A DNA stretch of 64,000 nt from Hormiphora californensis (GCA_020137815.1 CM035353.1:2434982-2498981); one strand, 5' to 3'. Positions 48,750 through 61,959 are shown, numbered from the stretch's first letter. Program-made: numbers and translations. The notes: generated by a model from the letters alone, not told the origin.

Positions 48750-48927
48750 TTTGATGTATCGGCGGGTATTTTCCCATACTCACAAGGCCATGACGATTCA
48801 CCCAGTACCCGCAGATTGTCCCAGGACCGAGTAGGAGCTTGCAGCCAGGTCTTTAAAGAATTGCTCATGTTTAGCGTCAATTTTGACCCACTATTCCTCA
48901 AATGCTGATATTCGCGGGTATTTTCCG
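48750..48927 (-). repeat. Right (sub)terminal inverted repeat of the transposon
   Basis: On the minus strand it reads CGGAAAATACCCGCGAA, later GTGGGTCAAAATTGACG, then GGCCTTGTGAGTATGGGAAA. This matches the left repeat in order. Confidence 0.65.
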
Positions 48928-49050
48928 TAAAACTAGAGACAATTATCTGCCAGGAGCAACAAACGAGATGCAAATCGGTTCAGTAGTTCCTTGCAGCCAG
49001 GTCTTTGAAAAAGTTTGCTCTAAAATCAATAACGCGCCGGAGGCCTAGAT

Positions 49051-49089
49051 GTGAGATCGATCTCGGTCGCTGCGCGACCTCGATCTCAC
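49051..49089. repeat. Compound palindrome with three-base loop
   Basis: Outer arms GTGAGATCGA/TCGATCTCAC enclose GGTCGC-TGC-GCGACC. The inner stem is perfect with a three-base loop, and four unpaired bases sit on one side. Confidence 0.8.
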
Positions 49090-49285
49090 TCAGGCATCAA
49101 TGTGGCCAACAGTAGCGATAGGACTGCAGTACTTGTCAGTTGTCTCATGAAATCTGTCAGGCCAATGCTCTGACAGCATGAAATAGAACTTTTTTACTAA
49201 ATTATTCATTGGATCTGTTATTGTGCACGTACCGTCGAATATAGCAGTAGATATTACTTTTAATTTTACCCGTTTATAAAGCTAA

Positions 49286-49889
49286 GGCTATAAGCATACT
49301 GATCGTGATGATCATAATCAGGTCAGTGTGCGGACGTTTTGATGGTCACCATCAAAGGAGCGCACACACTGATGGTTATCATCATGATGGAGGCTTGATG
49401 CATCATGATGTTCTCAAACCATAGTGTGTTCACGTTTGATCATCATGAACCATAGTGTGCTCACGTTTGATCATCATAAACCATGCTCAACTTGCTGGAA
49501 CTTGCCTTTTGATCATGATCATCATGACCAGTGTGCTCAGCATGATGATGCTATCTCCCGGGAGCTCCCCCTTGCCTAGTCGCGCGCTCTGAGAGGCTGT
49601 TGCATATCACGTGACCTGTACAACAGCCTCTCGCGCGCGCGAAGTCGTACCACGTGGTACATATCACATGACTACAGTGCAGCCCTCCACAAGAATAAGA
49701 TCAAAACCTGCGCACACTAGGTGTTGATGATCATCATCCAACTTAAGAGACGGCTCCAGGGCCAGCTCTTACGTGATGATCATAATGTTCCGCACACTGT
49801 AGTTTTTTGCAGATGATGATGATCAAAACCATGAGCACACTTCATCTTTTTAACTGATTATGATCATCACGATCAGTATGCTTATAGCC
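49286..49889. mobile_element. PIF/Harbinger-type MITE
   Basis: Perfect inverted ends of about 35 bp starting GGCTATAAGCATACTG, flanked on both sides by TAA (49283-49285 and 49890-49892). Ends beginning GG and a three-base TWA duplication are hallmarks of PIF/Harbinger elements. The 604-bp interior has no coding capacity and contains repeats of 'gtgtgctcacgtttgatcat'. Confidence 0.85.
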
Positions 49890-49892
49890 TAA

Positions 49893-50653
49893 CTCATGAT
49901 ATATTTCTTTGTTGGGTAAATAGTCCAATATATATATGTGTTACAGTAATGAAATAATACTGCGACAGTTGAATTTTACAAATGTGCCACACGGTATGTC
50001 AATGGCATAGTGTGTGCGTTGTGCGTGTACTACACTGCATGGCAATTGTACAATTATTGTACTTCACACACATGTGTGCGCGCAATGTCGCAGTGACGAG
50101 TAACATTACTGTACTTTCACCTTTGTTAGGTGAACGCGCAGTCCATAACTATAATTATTAAAACTCTCAAATGGATTCTGGCAATGGCGGGATATATCCA
50201 ACCCTCAATTGGCAATAACAATATCACACAGATCTCTTCATAACACATGTACAAATATCATATTAACCTATTAACGAACATAACATACGCTATTTCTCTC
50301 AGTATCTCTATGTCACTCAAAGGAAAGCCCCACACTCCCACAGTTACTACCACTACTCTTTTTCTCAACCCTCTACCACCCTCTCTCTCATATCACTCTT
50401 TTCTCTTGATCTACCGTGGAGCTCCTGCCTTCCAAAAACAGCCACCTAATGAATATTTAGTACTCATGCGTAGTTGTCTGTCAGCTCTATACTTTACACT
50501 CGAATATGAAATGTATTTAACAATTAATAGTTTGATTAACCAACATAAGTTCGTTTAGGTCACCCACGACATTTCATTAATTAAAATAGTTTTTCAAAAA
50601 TAATAAATTATCATTTAACTGCATATAAATAAATCTAAAAAAATAATTATTAA
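49893..50653. other. Intergenic stretch, no gene recognised
   Basis: AT-rich with alternating purine-pyrimidine runs (50000-50090). An open frame at 50247-50558 (103 codons) has no recognisable domain and biased composition. Confidence 0.5.
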
Positions 50654-50975
50654 CAGTGGCGTAACCAGGGTATGTGCAAACTACACAAATGTACAATGTA
50701 CATTGTACATTGTACATATTGCACTACCTGAGCGCTCCCAACTGCACTCCCTCAGCACATCAAATTTCCGTGATTTGAACTACCACGCCTAATTTTTTTA
50801 TCAGAATTACACTACTTCGGAGTTCGGTAGAATATAAACTTTTAATTAGCGTGCTTCCTTAGTATTGTTGGAATTATTATTTCAAATTGATCTCATATTG
50901 TCTAAAAGTTTCTGCCAGTGCACTACTTCAAATGTTTAATTCACTACCATGCTCAAAACACTGGCTACGTCACTG
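50654..50975. mobile_element. hAT-like MITE
   Basis: Left end CAGTGGCGTAACCAGGG and right end (reverse complement) CAGTGACGTAGCCAGTG are imperfect inverted repeats of the kind seen on hAT-derived miniature elements. It is 322 bp and non-coding. I could not identify a clear 8-bp target duplication. Inside is a short TGTACAATGTACATTGTACA palindromic array at 50690-50717. Confidence 0.6.
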
Positions 50976-50993
50976 ACTTTAAATAAATATGAC

Positions 50994-53427
<2,434 letters not shown>

Positions 53428-53772
53428 CTGGTGAAATTTTAACACGACCTAGCATGCGACGGGAAACCACCACTTGTACGTGGTAGCTGAGGGTCTACAG
53501 AATGGCGCTACGGTGCGGGAAAAAACATTCCATTCCCTAAAATCTTTTTTTTTACTTTTATTTGATTTGGGTCAAAATTGGCTATATTAAACGTGGTCCC
53601 GAAAAATCCATAATGACTTAGCACACGAAATATGTCACCCCCACCTATTTTTGCACGTAGAATCGATTGCCGTTGAAGTCAAATCTCTAAAATGACTGTA
53701 AAATGGTCAAAAGTTGATTTTTTATCATTTTTTGGAGGTTTTTGGCCCCTAAACCATTGAAAACGTTGAGAT

Positions 53773-54403
53773 AGGAATTTGAAACTAGTGCCAATCGTTA
53801 AAATGGTCATTTTTCTACCAAGAACCAAGTTTTCGTGTATATCCGATTTATGGTTAGATTTGGGCAAATTGTTGAAATCTGCCAACTAGGAGAACCGTAA
53901 CTTGATTTTCTTGTTTTTTGGATTTTGGCATTTTTGACAAACTTCTGATTGAAATGGTCAATCGGGACCATGCTTAAGTTGTTTAAGGGACAATTTTCGA
54001 CTAAAATCCAAGATTTCATACCAATCCAATAACAGATCGTTGATTTATAGAAAATTTAAGTAGGCAAAACGGTCAAAATAAGCAAGAAAAGTTGTCATTT
54101 TGACCGTTTTGCCTACTTAAATTTTCTATAAATCAACGATCTGTTATTGGATTGGTATGAAATCTTGGATTTTAGTCGAAAATTGTCCCTTAAACAACTT
54201 AAGCATGGTCCCGATTGACCATTTCAATCAGAAGTTTGTCAAAAATGCCAAAATCCAAAAAACAAGAAAATCAAGTTACGGTTCTCCTAGTTGGCAGGTT
54301 TCAACAATTTGCCCAAATCTAACCATAAATCGGATATACACGAAAACTTGGTTCTTGGTAGAAAAATGGCCATTTTAACGATTGGCACTAGTTTCAAATT
54401 CCT
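53773..54403. repeat. Fold-back palindrome with ~307-bp arms
   Basis: Arms 53773-54079 and 54097-54403 are reverse complements with only a few mismatches, around a 17-bp spacer. Both arms encode the same short open frame, so it carries no independent meaning. It may be a fold-back transposon, a recent inverted duplication or a read artefact. It lies upstream of the truncated RING-PHD gene. Confidence 0.9.
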
Positions 54404-54720
54404 CTGGACATGCGCCAATATTTTGACATGTTTCCGTCGGGTATGGGCGGTATAGCGCGGAATATTATTATTATTATTATTAACTATTAGTTATGATAGT
54501 TAATTACATGCAGCGAATATATTTTTAGAGGAGTACTGCATGGTTTCGTGGCACATTATTCCAAAGAACAAAACGCATAGATCACAAATAAGAGAAGAGA
54601 GAGAGATGCGTAATATATGATTAACCACACAGGATATAACATACGGGGGTGCTAAATTTAGTTAACTGTGTAGTGTATACTATCATGAGATGATAATTAC
54701 CCAACTCTAAAGCATTATTA

Positions 54721-54798
54721 CAGTCGGCACCCCGATTTACCGGTATCTCGGGGGAAGCCTTTTGCCCGGTAAATCGGGTGTCCGGTATATCGGGACTG
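54721..54798. mobile_element. 78-bp TA-flanked MITE (CAGTCGGCACCCCG ends)
   Basis: Starts CAGTCGGCACCCCGATTTAC and ends TATATCGGGACTG, with TA on both sides (54719-54720 and 54799-54800). Terminal CAG/CTG with TA duplications fits Tc1/mariner-pogo type elements. Related copies lie at 12720, 40702, 43797 and 58471. Confidence 0.75.
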
Positions 54799-54800
54799 TA

Positions 54801-55470
54801 TATAATATGATAACCAAAACATATGGGTGCCAAGCTTTTATTATCATACAGTAGGATTCTGTTCGTGGGAATAGCATCATACTATTTATTAAAGCAAATA
54901 GGAAATGATGGGTTAGGTTTTTTTACAATATGGCACAAAATCCTGGAAATGGCCTTTGCACGTGTTGTCCCTAGAGGACCCTGGCAACCTGCCAGCTTGA
55001 GCCTTAAACTGCACGTGCATCCTTGATTCATCTCTCTGCCGGTTGTGTGATTGATCGTTTTGCTCGATTTGATCTGTTCACCCCCTGTTCACCACGTTTC
55101 GTGAACATGACTACTCAACTTCAACACAATCGCCAGCGAGTTTGGAGGAGCCATATGTCCCAAACTGGCGCTGACGCCTATAGACTACGTGATAGAATCC
55201 TAACAAAAAGAGTGATTATTATTCAAAAAAATGTTGTCAACACACGTAATAAACAAAGTATCAATGGTACTATAAGAAATGGCAGTATACGTGAAAGTAT
55301 TTTGCAAATGTTGCTCCTTCCATAAATCTTCAGGACATGGCAAAAGAGGACCCGTGGTTTTTCTGTCCGAAAGAATCGCTTGGTTAATTTACCTGATAAA
55401 TTTACTGATTTAAAAATTTCAAATGATACTACACTATTTGCTTAGTTTTACTGTATGACCATTGACCATC
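54801..55470. other. No gene recognised
   Basis: An open frame of 100 codons at 55023-55325 (RFVNMTTQLQHNRQRVWRSH and onwards) lacks any domain I know. No splice-linked partner was seen on either strand. Confidence 0.45.
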
Positions 55471-55479
55471 CCCGACATT

Positions 55480-55492
55480 CGCCCGTAGGGCG
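55480..55492. repeat. Perfect hairpin with three-base loop
   Basis: CGCCC-GTA-GGGCG. A second stem, TGCGCT/AGCGCA with a four-base loop, follows at 55510-55525. Confidence 0.7.
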
Positions 55493-55911
55493 AGCGGGCT
55501 TACTAGTCCTGCGCTGGCAAGCGCAAAGGTGACCACCACCTCCCCCCAGCCGTCGGTGCCAGAAAGCAGTAAAGTTTTTTCAGATTTTAGCCAAAAATGG
55601 CATTTTGCGACGCCCATAGCGAGCCCCCACTGCACCAATCGGTCTGAATTTGGTATACAGTGTCACGTATACTAGATCTACGAGTTTAAAAGGGCAAGTC
55701 TCTATCTTTTTTAGTTTTAGAGTTACTAGCAAAACTGGGGCGATCGTACCGATCGCAATCGAGGGGTCTGTTTCTATGTTTTTCTCTGCCTGTCTGCTAT
55801 ATATGCTATGTGATTTGATCCCTCTCTTTTTCTCTCTTTCTCTCCCTTTTATACATGTGATGTGACCCCTCAGTCGCAAGCAGTTCTCAACACGTGTGAT
55901 ACGTGATACCT

Positions 55912-56000
55912 CACGAATCACGTCGTCCACTGACGGATCATGTCGTCCACACGGACGGATCACGTCGTCACACTGACGGATCACGTCGTCACATTGACGA
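55912..56000 (+). repeat. Minisatellite, about 20-22-bp unit
   Basis: Four imperfect units of 'gacggatcacgtcgtcacact', preceded by related 'acgtgatacctcacgaatca' sequence. Confidence 0.8.
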
Positions 56001-56733
56001 TAGGGTGTCATATTTCTGTGCAATTTGCTTAGATATAGTTAGATGACATGGTGAAAAAAGCAATAAATGTCCGTGTCTTATATGTCATACATACATACAT
56101 ACATATAGAAACGCTTTTTTACACAATTTGCAGACAATTTTCTGGAAAAACTACAAAATAGACACTTCTCCGTTTGTTGCATTCGAAGATAATCGTTTGG
56201 ATTGTGTTTTGGAGGGTTTTCAGTCTATGGTCTTACCAGAACGTCTTAAAAACTGTCATAAAGTTAAAGATTCTTTTTCAAATCGACCAAATTTCTTTGA
56301 GCTACAATTTAAACACCCTGAAGACGGCTTCTGATTGAAAAATGGAGACCACACTTATGAAAGATAATCGTCTAAACTTTCAGAACTATATCGCGATTTT
56401 TGAAACTCTATTTCCAAGGGTCTTAATCGCGGTCTGAAGTTTTAAGACTGTATAAAATAGATATGACGATAGTGCGTTTTTCGCCATAGCGACCTCTCAA
56501 TTATCTTGTCCAATCGATCTCAAACTTGGTCAGCAGCTTTATCTGGATTGAGCCTGATAAATAATTTTTCATTAGCAAGACGTTATAACGTCGTGACGTC
56601 ACACTATGACGTCACAATGACGTCAAAATTTAAATTTTTAGCGATTTCTGACGTCTTTACAAGTTCTGCTACGTCCAGACATGTCTTACAATTCGTATTT
56701 CACATCAGAAAATACCAAAAATAGACCTAAATT
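56001..56733. other. Anonymous stretch with a short ATAC microsatellite
   Basis: CATA repeat at about 56087-56106. The 68-codon frame at 56128-56334 is unrecognised. Confidence 0.45.
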
Positions 56734-56844
56734 ATGCCAAAAACTAACATAAATGAGTTGGCTGGAAAGTTGACCACTTTTAATTTCAAACTTACACCTT
56801 TGCCCGGCCGGTTTACGGAAATAGGTGGAATGGTAGAGAGAAGG

Positions 56845-56895
<51 letters not shown>

Positions 56896-57089
56896 GACAG
56901 AGATAGAGAGGAAGTAGAGAGAAGAAAGAGAGAGAGAGAGAGAGGAGAGAGAGAGATGAGAGAGAGAAAGAGAGAGAGAGAGAATCGTCGAGAGGTCTTG
57001 CTGAACCCGGAGAGGGCAAAGGTGTTAAGTCTTGACATAAAAGTGGTCACCTTTCAGCCAACTAATTTTGTTCTGTTAGTTTTTGGCAT
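56734..57089. mobile_element. Inverted-repeat element with a GA microsatellite centre
   Basis: Ends ATGCCAAAAACTAACA and TGTTAGTTTTTGGCAT are perfect complements. The match continues inward through 'gttggctggaaagttgacc' and 'aaggtg' to about 56820 and 57005, with mismatches. The centre is (GA)n at 56834-56984. It is non-coding. Confidence 0.8.
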
Positions 57090-57497
57090 AGATGTTTATA
57101 AAGCATATATGAGTTTTTCCGTTTTGTGACTAGTATTGATGACGTTTTGGATGACGAGTATTTTGAAAGCTACGGTTGATTATTTTCAGTACCAACTATT
57201 ATCTCGTGTTTTACGCTGTGTCTATTTGTTGTGTATAGTGGATGCACCTTCTTGTGTGGTATGTGTTTGTGGGGTGGTTGTTGTAGGTTGTATGTAAATA
57301 AACTAAATAGTGGTCATGAGTGTACCTCTTCGAGCTTCAAGCTCCTCGGGATCGATCTGGGCCCCTTCCCCTTCTTCTTTCCCCACCTGTGAGCATGACG
57401 GTGAGTGAAAAACAACTTGAACAGATCAGCTCAGAGATCAATGAGTGGGGTATAAAATCTAACAAATCAGGTTTTCATCGGTGCAAGTCATCCGTAC

Positions 57498-57592
57498 ACG
57501 CTAACGTACAAGTGGATATATTGGTGCAAGCTAAAATACAGGTGGATATATTGGTGCACAGCTAACGTACAAGTGGATTATTTGGTACAGGT
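57498..57592 (+). repeat. Short tandem repeat, ~30-bp unit
   Basis: Three units of 'gctaacgtacaagtggatat' followed by 'attggtgca', with small differences. Confidence 0.75.
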
Positions 57593-59633
57593 AATGAAAG
57601 TTGCTCAAACGGAAAAGAAAAACTCAACATAGAACAAATGCTGCGTGTGCACGTGAAACACATCCGAATCTGAAGGTTGCTTGAGAGTAGAGACATGCAA
57701 TAATCTAACACGCACGAAATGTGAATATTTAATGCAAAAGACGTATAGTTTACCTTTTTCCCTTTTTTGACCATGCCTATGGGTTTAGGAATATAGGTTT
57801 AGGAATTATCAGTGTATTACAAATCTATAAAAACATAATATCTGTACATACTTTACTATTGAAACTAAATAAACAATATATACAATTATCCCAGTTGTTG
57901 TTATTGTTTGTGCCTCCCCTTCCAAACCCATGGCTGCTTATGGTCCAGCAGAGACCGAGATCATCAATCCGAATGAGATCGAGATTCATAGATATGTATC
58001 CCAGAACGATCAGCTTTCGTTTCCGGGAACGTATACGAAGCGTCATTTCCCCGGATTCCGCAGTGCTTTCCACTGCCATGACCTCTGATCAAAAAACCTG
58101 TGCTAAAGTTTTCACGCCGCCTACTTTAATTGTACGTAGTGTCTTGGCTTTACACCACTCATAACGGGGGTTTTTCCCTTTTATAAGAGATGTAGCGTTG
58201 GAAGGAACGATATCGGCCTCCGGACTTGAAGGTTTCCGTTCATTTTTTGGCACTTTTAACGGCTCTGGTTTTATTGAACGCATAGATACCGTCTGGGTTC
58301 ACGTAGCAAGGGGTTCTAGCCCCTGCAGGTATAAGCGTCCCCGCCGATCCTTGTTGAGTTTAATCAAGCGCCGTTCCTCCCCATCTTTAGTGGAATTATT
58401 GCTTCTCTTTGTTAGTTTTTGTAAGTTTGTTTAGATTGAGTGTCCTCGTCTTCGATATTTCTTCTCTCATAGTGAGGTCCCCGGATTTAGCGGCACCCCG
58501 ATTTAGGGACAGGATGCTTTCCCCCCGATAAGGAAATTAACCTTATTTCAATCAACAATCATCAATCAATCACATGTTGTTTTGAATGTATAATTACCGT
58601 CTGGATCATCGCGTACAACCCGTTTCAAGGTGGCCAGCAAGAGCTTTTTGCTCCTTTATAGTTGGGAGGGTTAAGATCCGTAACAAATATATACGGTCGA
58701 GTGTTTTTTTGGATTTCTATGAGCTGCCGTGCCTTCTTCAGCAGCGCCAAAAGGGTCGCTCTCTTTTCTCAGAGATCCCAAGAGCGGCCTAGGGCGTTTC
58801 TCGTTTCTCTCACACGTTACGCTTTATGTTAGCAACTGTCGGTTTTTCGTCCAGTTCTTCAAATAGCTCTTCAGATTGGTTCTATCAGTATCTCGTAGTT
58901 GATTCTGGGAGCCCAAATATGTATTTACCAAGTTTTTTCTCTCGATTTGCCTGGGGTGCTACTGTAGCAGGAGGAGGCTTAGAAGTTGGTGGCTAGGAGG
59001 AGTTTTGTACCTTTTTCGCCACAGGGAGGCTGCAGCATAATTTTAAGCTAGTACTGTCGAGTAGGCTTTCACCTTCTGCATGAAGTTTCCACTGAGTTGT
59101 TGTTTCCACTGATTGTTTCTTTCTGGAGAATGTGATGACCGTTTGTTTGCAGTTCAATCACCAAGACACGAGTTTCGCTCAAGCTCTTCTTTACACACAG
59201 AGAGTTGCTTCTCTAGTTTCTGCAGTGATTACGGTATTCAAATTGTTCATAGCTGCTTGATCAAGTTTAGCACTGGAAATAACGAGTTGAGTAATGACAT
59301 CAATAACTTGATTTGGAGTAAGGTCCTTCAGACGATGTTTGAAGAATGTCCTCATGTGATATTCGGGTGGGTCCGAGCGATCAGGGGTAAAAGCCCTCGC
59401 AGGTGCAAATTTGATGAATTATAGCACTGACTAACATTGTCGGGTGTGATACTTGTCTGTTGTTCGGGAACAGTAACCCAATGCAGTCGTTCAACTCCCA
59501 AAACAAAGTCATCAACGGATATTTCGATTAGTTGATTTATCTTGGGGTTATGTATGGCACTAACCGATAACCCCAAAACCCTAACCAGTCTCGACCGCCA
59601 AAATTGTTAATTGTTACAATGGAAGCCGGAAGG
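57593..59633. other. Degenerate coding-like sequence, mainly minus strand, unidentified
   Basis: Several minus-strand open pieces look protein-like but are broken by frameshifts. Examples are a piece near 59352-59576 with PKINQLIEISVDDFVLGVER, one near 59200-59350 with FFKHRLKDLTPNQVIDVI, and one near 58089-58283 rich in Lys/Pro. The arrangement could be a decayed retroelement gag/ORF1-type gene. No domain is recognised and no product is claimed. Confidence 0.3.
58471..58540. mobile_element. Miniature CAGTCGGACCCCG-end element, partial
   Basis: 'gtgaggtccccggatttagc', 'caccccgatttaggg' and 'tttcccccc' in the family order seen at 40702 and 54721. The right end is lost. Confidence 0.45.
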
Positions 59634-60170
59634 CACCCAGATTTTAACTTTCCCCGCGCTTTTCAAGGGTCTCTTGGCATACGCTTGCAGCCCCTTATAA
59701 GGGCCAAATCACACTGATGATTTCCAGCCTCGAAATCCAACAAGCACAAATCACACTACTACTGGATTGGTGTATCGCCTGTTTTGACTCTCTCTAACGT
59801 TATCGCGTCTCTCTCACACCCTCCAAACATTGAAAAATGGTGTGCCCGGGCACGCGCACGAAATCCACACAAAGAATGGGAGAGTGAGAGAAGCCGGAGA
59901 ACGTTAGAGAGAGTCAAAACAGGCGATACACTAATCCAGCAGTAGTTGTTGGTCTACGCTGCAGTCCCCAATGAATTGAAGCGTGGGAAACCGTGCACTA
60001 GGGGGTCTGCAGCGCATGTCAAGTAGTGTGATTTGTGCTCTTTTGGATTTCGAGTTCTGGAAATCCATCAGGTGTGATTTAGGCCATAAGGGGTGCACGC
60101 ATGAGGGGGCTGCAGCGCATTCCAAAAGGGTTCTCGCGAGCAAAAAACGGGCGCCGTTACGATCTGGGTG
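59634..60170. mobile_element. Long imperfect inverted-repeat element
   Basis: Ends CACCCAGAT (59634) and ATCTGGGTG (60170). Inner arms match at length, for example 'gtatcgcctgttttgactct' (59772) and 'agagtcaaaacaggcgatac' (59910), and around 'cgcttgcagcccctta'. It is non-coding. The same end motif occurs at 62519-62534, where it abuts R1 copy D. Confidence 0.7.
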
Positions 60171-60252
60171 TTTGGTGGCCTTCTTTTACAGGTGCGCTCT
60201 GCAAAAGAAGTTGATTCACTAAAATGACTCTAAAACCGCCAACAGGGACGGC

Positions 60253-60367
60253 GCTGGGCCTTCGGCCCAGCAAGTCCCTGGGCGCAGCCCCCGGCGGGGG
60301 TGTAGGGGCAGAGCCCCCAGGCAGGTCCAGGGCTGCAAGCCCCGGTGGGAGGGGGGCGAAGCCCCCC
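60253..60367. repeat. Cluster of perfect GC hairpins, all with three-base loops
   Basis: GCTGGGCC-TTC-GGCCCAGC (60253-60271), GGGC-GCA-GCCC (60280-60290), CCCCC-GGC-GGGGG (60288-60300), GGGGC-AGA-GCCCC (60305-60317), GGGCT-GCA-AGCCC (60330-60342) and GGGGGGC-GAA-GCCCCCC (60351-60367). The first is also enclosed by AGGGAC/GTCCCT. No promoter or gene context explains them. Confidence 0.85.
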
Positions 60368-60772
60368 GAAAATTTCGACATTTTGAGGCTTTTTTAAAAC
60401 GATTTTAAGCATTTCTGACTCCTTTTTGTGAACAAGATTATTTGCATTATTTATCCATAATGCTACGTTTCCCTGCCCTCTTCGATTTGCCATTCAACTC
60501 GCATTAGCTGTCCGCAAAATGGGGATTTGTGTTTTTTCGAACTTTAGAAAAAACGCAAACATTTTTTCACTTTCCTTCACATTTTCCCCTCCCCAAAAAC
60601 GCGCGGGCCGATATAAAACAAATTTTGCCGCGCGTTACAGTTTACAGCCGCGCACTGGCCTCATAAATTTTCAATAGTTTGTGGACGCGCATGTTACTAC
60701 TCCGCAACTTCAAATCGCGCGCGCCGCACGGTGCCCCTCGCAACGAAAGTGTGAACCAAAAAATGTCCCTCT

Positions 60773-61918
60773 AAAGTCGGATTTTTTGAAGTTGTCCCCC
60801 AAAATGACCGCGCATGTGAGAATTTATCAATTTTGACCGCGCACACCACACGTTAGAAGCCAGAGGGGGTGGGTTCGACGGGTTTTTTGGGGTGTTTTTT
60901 GAGTATACGTTATATGAAAAGCGCTGGGCAAAGGCGGATCGATTAGAACAGACGTCATCGATGTTGCGTCGCAAGACCGTTTGGCCAAAATTTGGGGGTT
61001 AACATTTGGCCTATAATGTGATGTTAACCCCTATAAATCAGGATTTGGTGGGGTCTAGAACATCCATTCATTTGTACCAAAGGCTTCGTCTTGTCCTGAT
61101 ACAACTTCCTGAAAAAGTTTTATGTCTTACTCCAACTACTTTCTTGATTTTTTGGGGGTTTACAAAATATGCGGAAAAGCCCTTTTTGCCTCTATTTTTG
61201 CTCTTTTTTGGGTACATCCTGCCTCACTTCCTGAATAACGGCTAACTACAGACCTTGCCGTTTGGCATAGTTGTTCTATTAGACCGGTTGTTCTTCAAAT
61301 TTGGTGTGCGATTTTTGATTAAGGCCCCCGTTCAAAATTATAGGGTTAACATTTGTTTTGTCCATGAAAATTTTATGTAAACCCCTATAATTTTTGAACG
61401 GGGGCCTTAATCAAAATCGCTACACCAAATTTGAAGAACACGGTCTCTAGAACACCTATGCCAAAGGCAAGGTCTGAGTCCTAGCCTTTATTTCAGAATG
61501 AGGCAGGATGGTCCCAAAAAAGAGCAAAATTAGAGGCAAAAGGCTTTTTCCGCATATTTTGTAAACCCCCAAAAATCAGAAGTGTTGGAGTAACGACATA
61601 AAACTTTTCAGGAAGTTGTATCAATATAAGACAAGCCTTTGTACAATGATGGATTTCTAGACCCCACCATCCTGATTTATAGGGTTAACATCCATTATAG
61701 GCCAAATGTTAACCCCCAATTTTGGGCCAAAAACGGTGCGCGCAACATCGATGACGTCTGTTCTAATCGATCCGCCTTGCCCAGCGCTTTCATATACGTA
61801 TTACCTCAAAAAACACCCAAAAACCCGTCAGACCCCCCCCTCTGGCCTAACCGTGATGTCATGCGCAAAAACATTCCGCGCACGAAAAGGGGGTGACAAC
61901 TTCAAAAAATCCGACTTT
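60773..61918. mobile_element. 1.15-kb fold-back element, AAAGTCGG-end family
   Basis: Ends AAAGTCGGATTTTTTGAAGT and its complement. The arms are about 560 bp with scattered mismatches and indels, meeting near 61362. It shares its ends with 36926-37147. Open frames within are read from both arms and are not genes. Confidence 0.85.
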
Positions 61919-61959
61919 TCGATTAGTTAGTATACCAAAATGTCGTTTTCGAATTCTAA

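Larger units (their letters stand above)
43026..48927 (+). mobile_element. Two-gene cut-and-paste DNA transposon (SWIM/YqaJ protein + DDE_4 transposase)
   Basis: Left end TA|CTGGAAAATACCCG and right end CGGGTATTTTCCG|TA are inverted relative to each other. The match extends inward about 170 bp and includes a second inner copy of the end motif on each side. The span contains exactly two intact spliced genes on the + strand, the SWIM/YqaJ-like protein and the DDE transposase. TA at both outer edges is consistent with a TA target duplication. From established family knowledge, the pairing of a YqaJ-like protein with a DDE_4-type transposase recalls ISL2EU (IS4EU) elements. That assignment is from memory and untested. 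Confidence 0.7.

Noticed and set aside
49286-49889. CRISPR-like array, because of repeated 'gtttgatcatcat' units
   Set aside because: Repeats are irregular and palindromic, inside a MITE with TAA duplication, in a eukaryotic sequence.
54157-54378. Two identical open frames at 53807-54019 (-) and 54157-54378 (+)
   Set aside because: They are the two arms of one palindrome and have no recognisable domain.
57825-58283. Possible minus-strand gene with Lys/Pro-rich and Asn-run peptides
   Set aside because: Pieces lie in different frames without matching splice sites. No domain. Described only as degenerate coding-like sequence.
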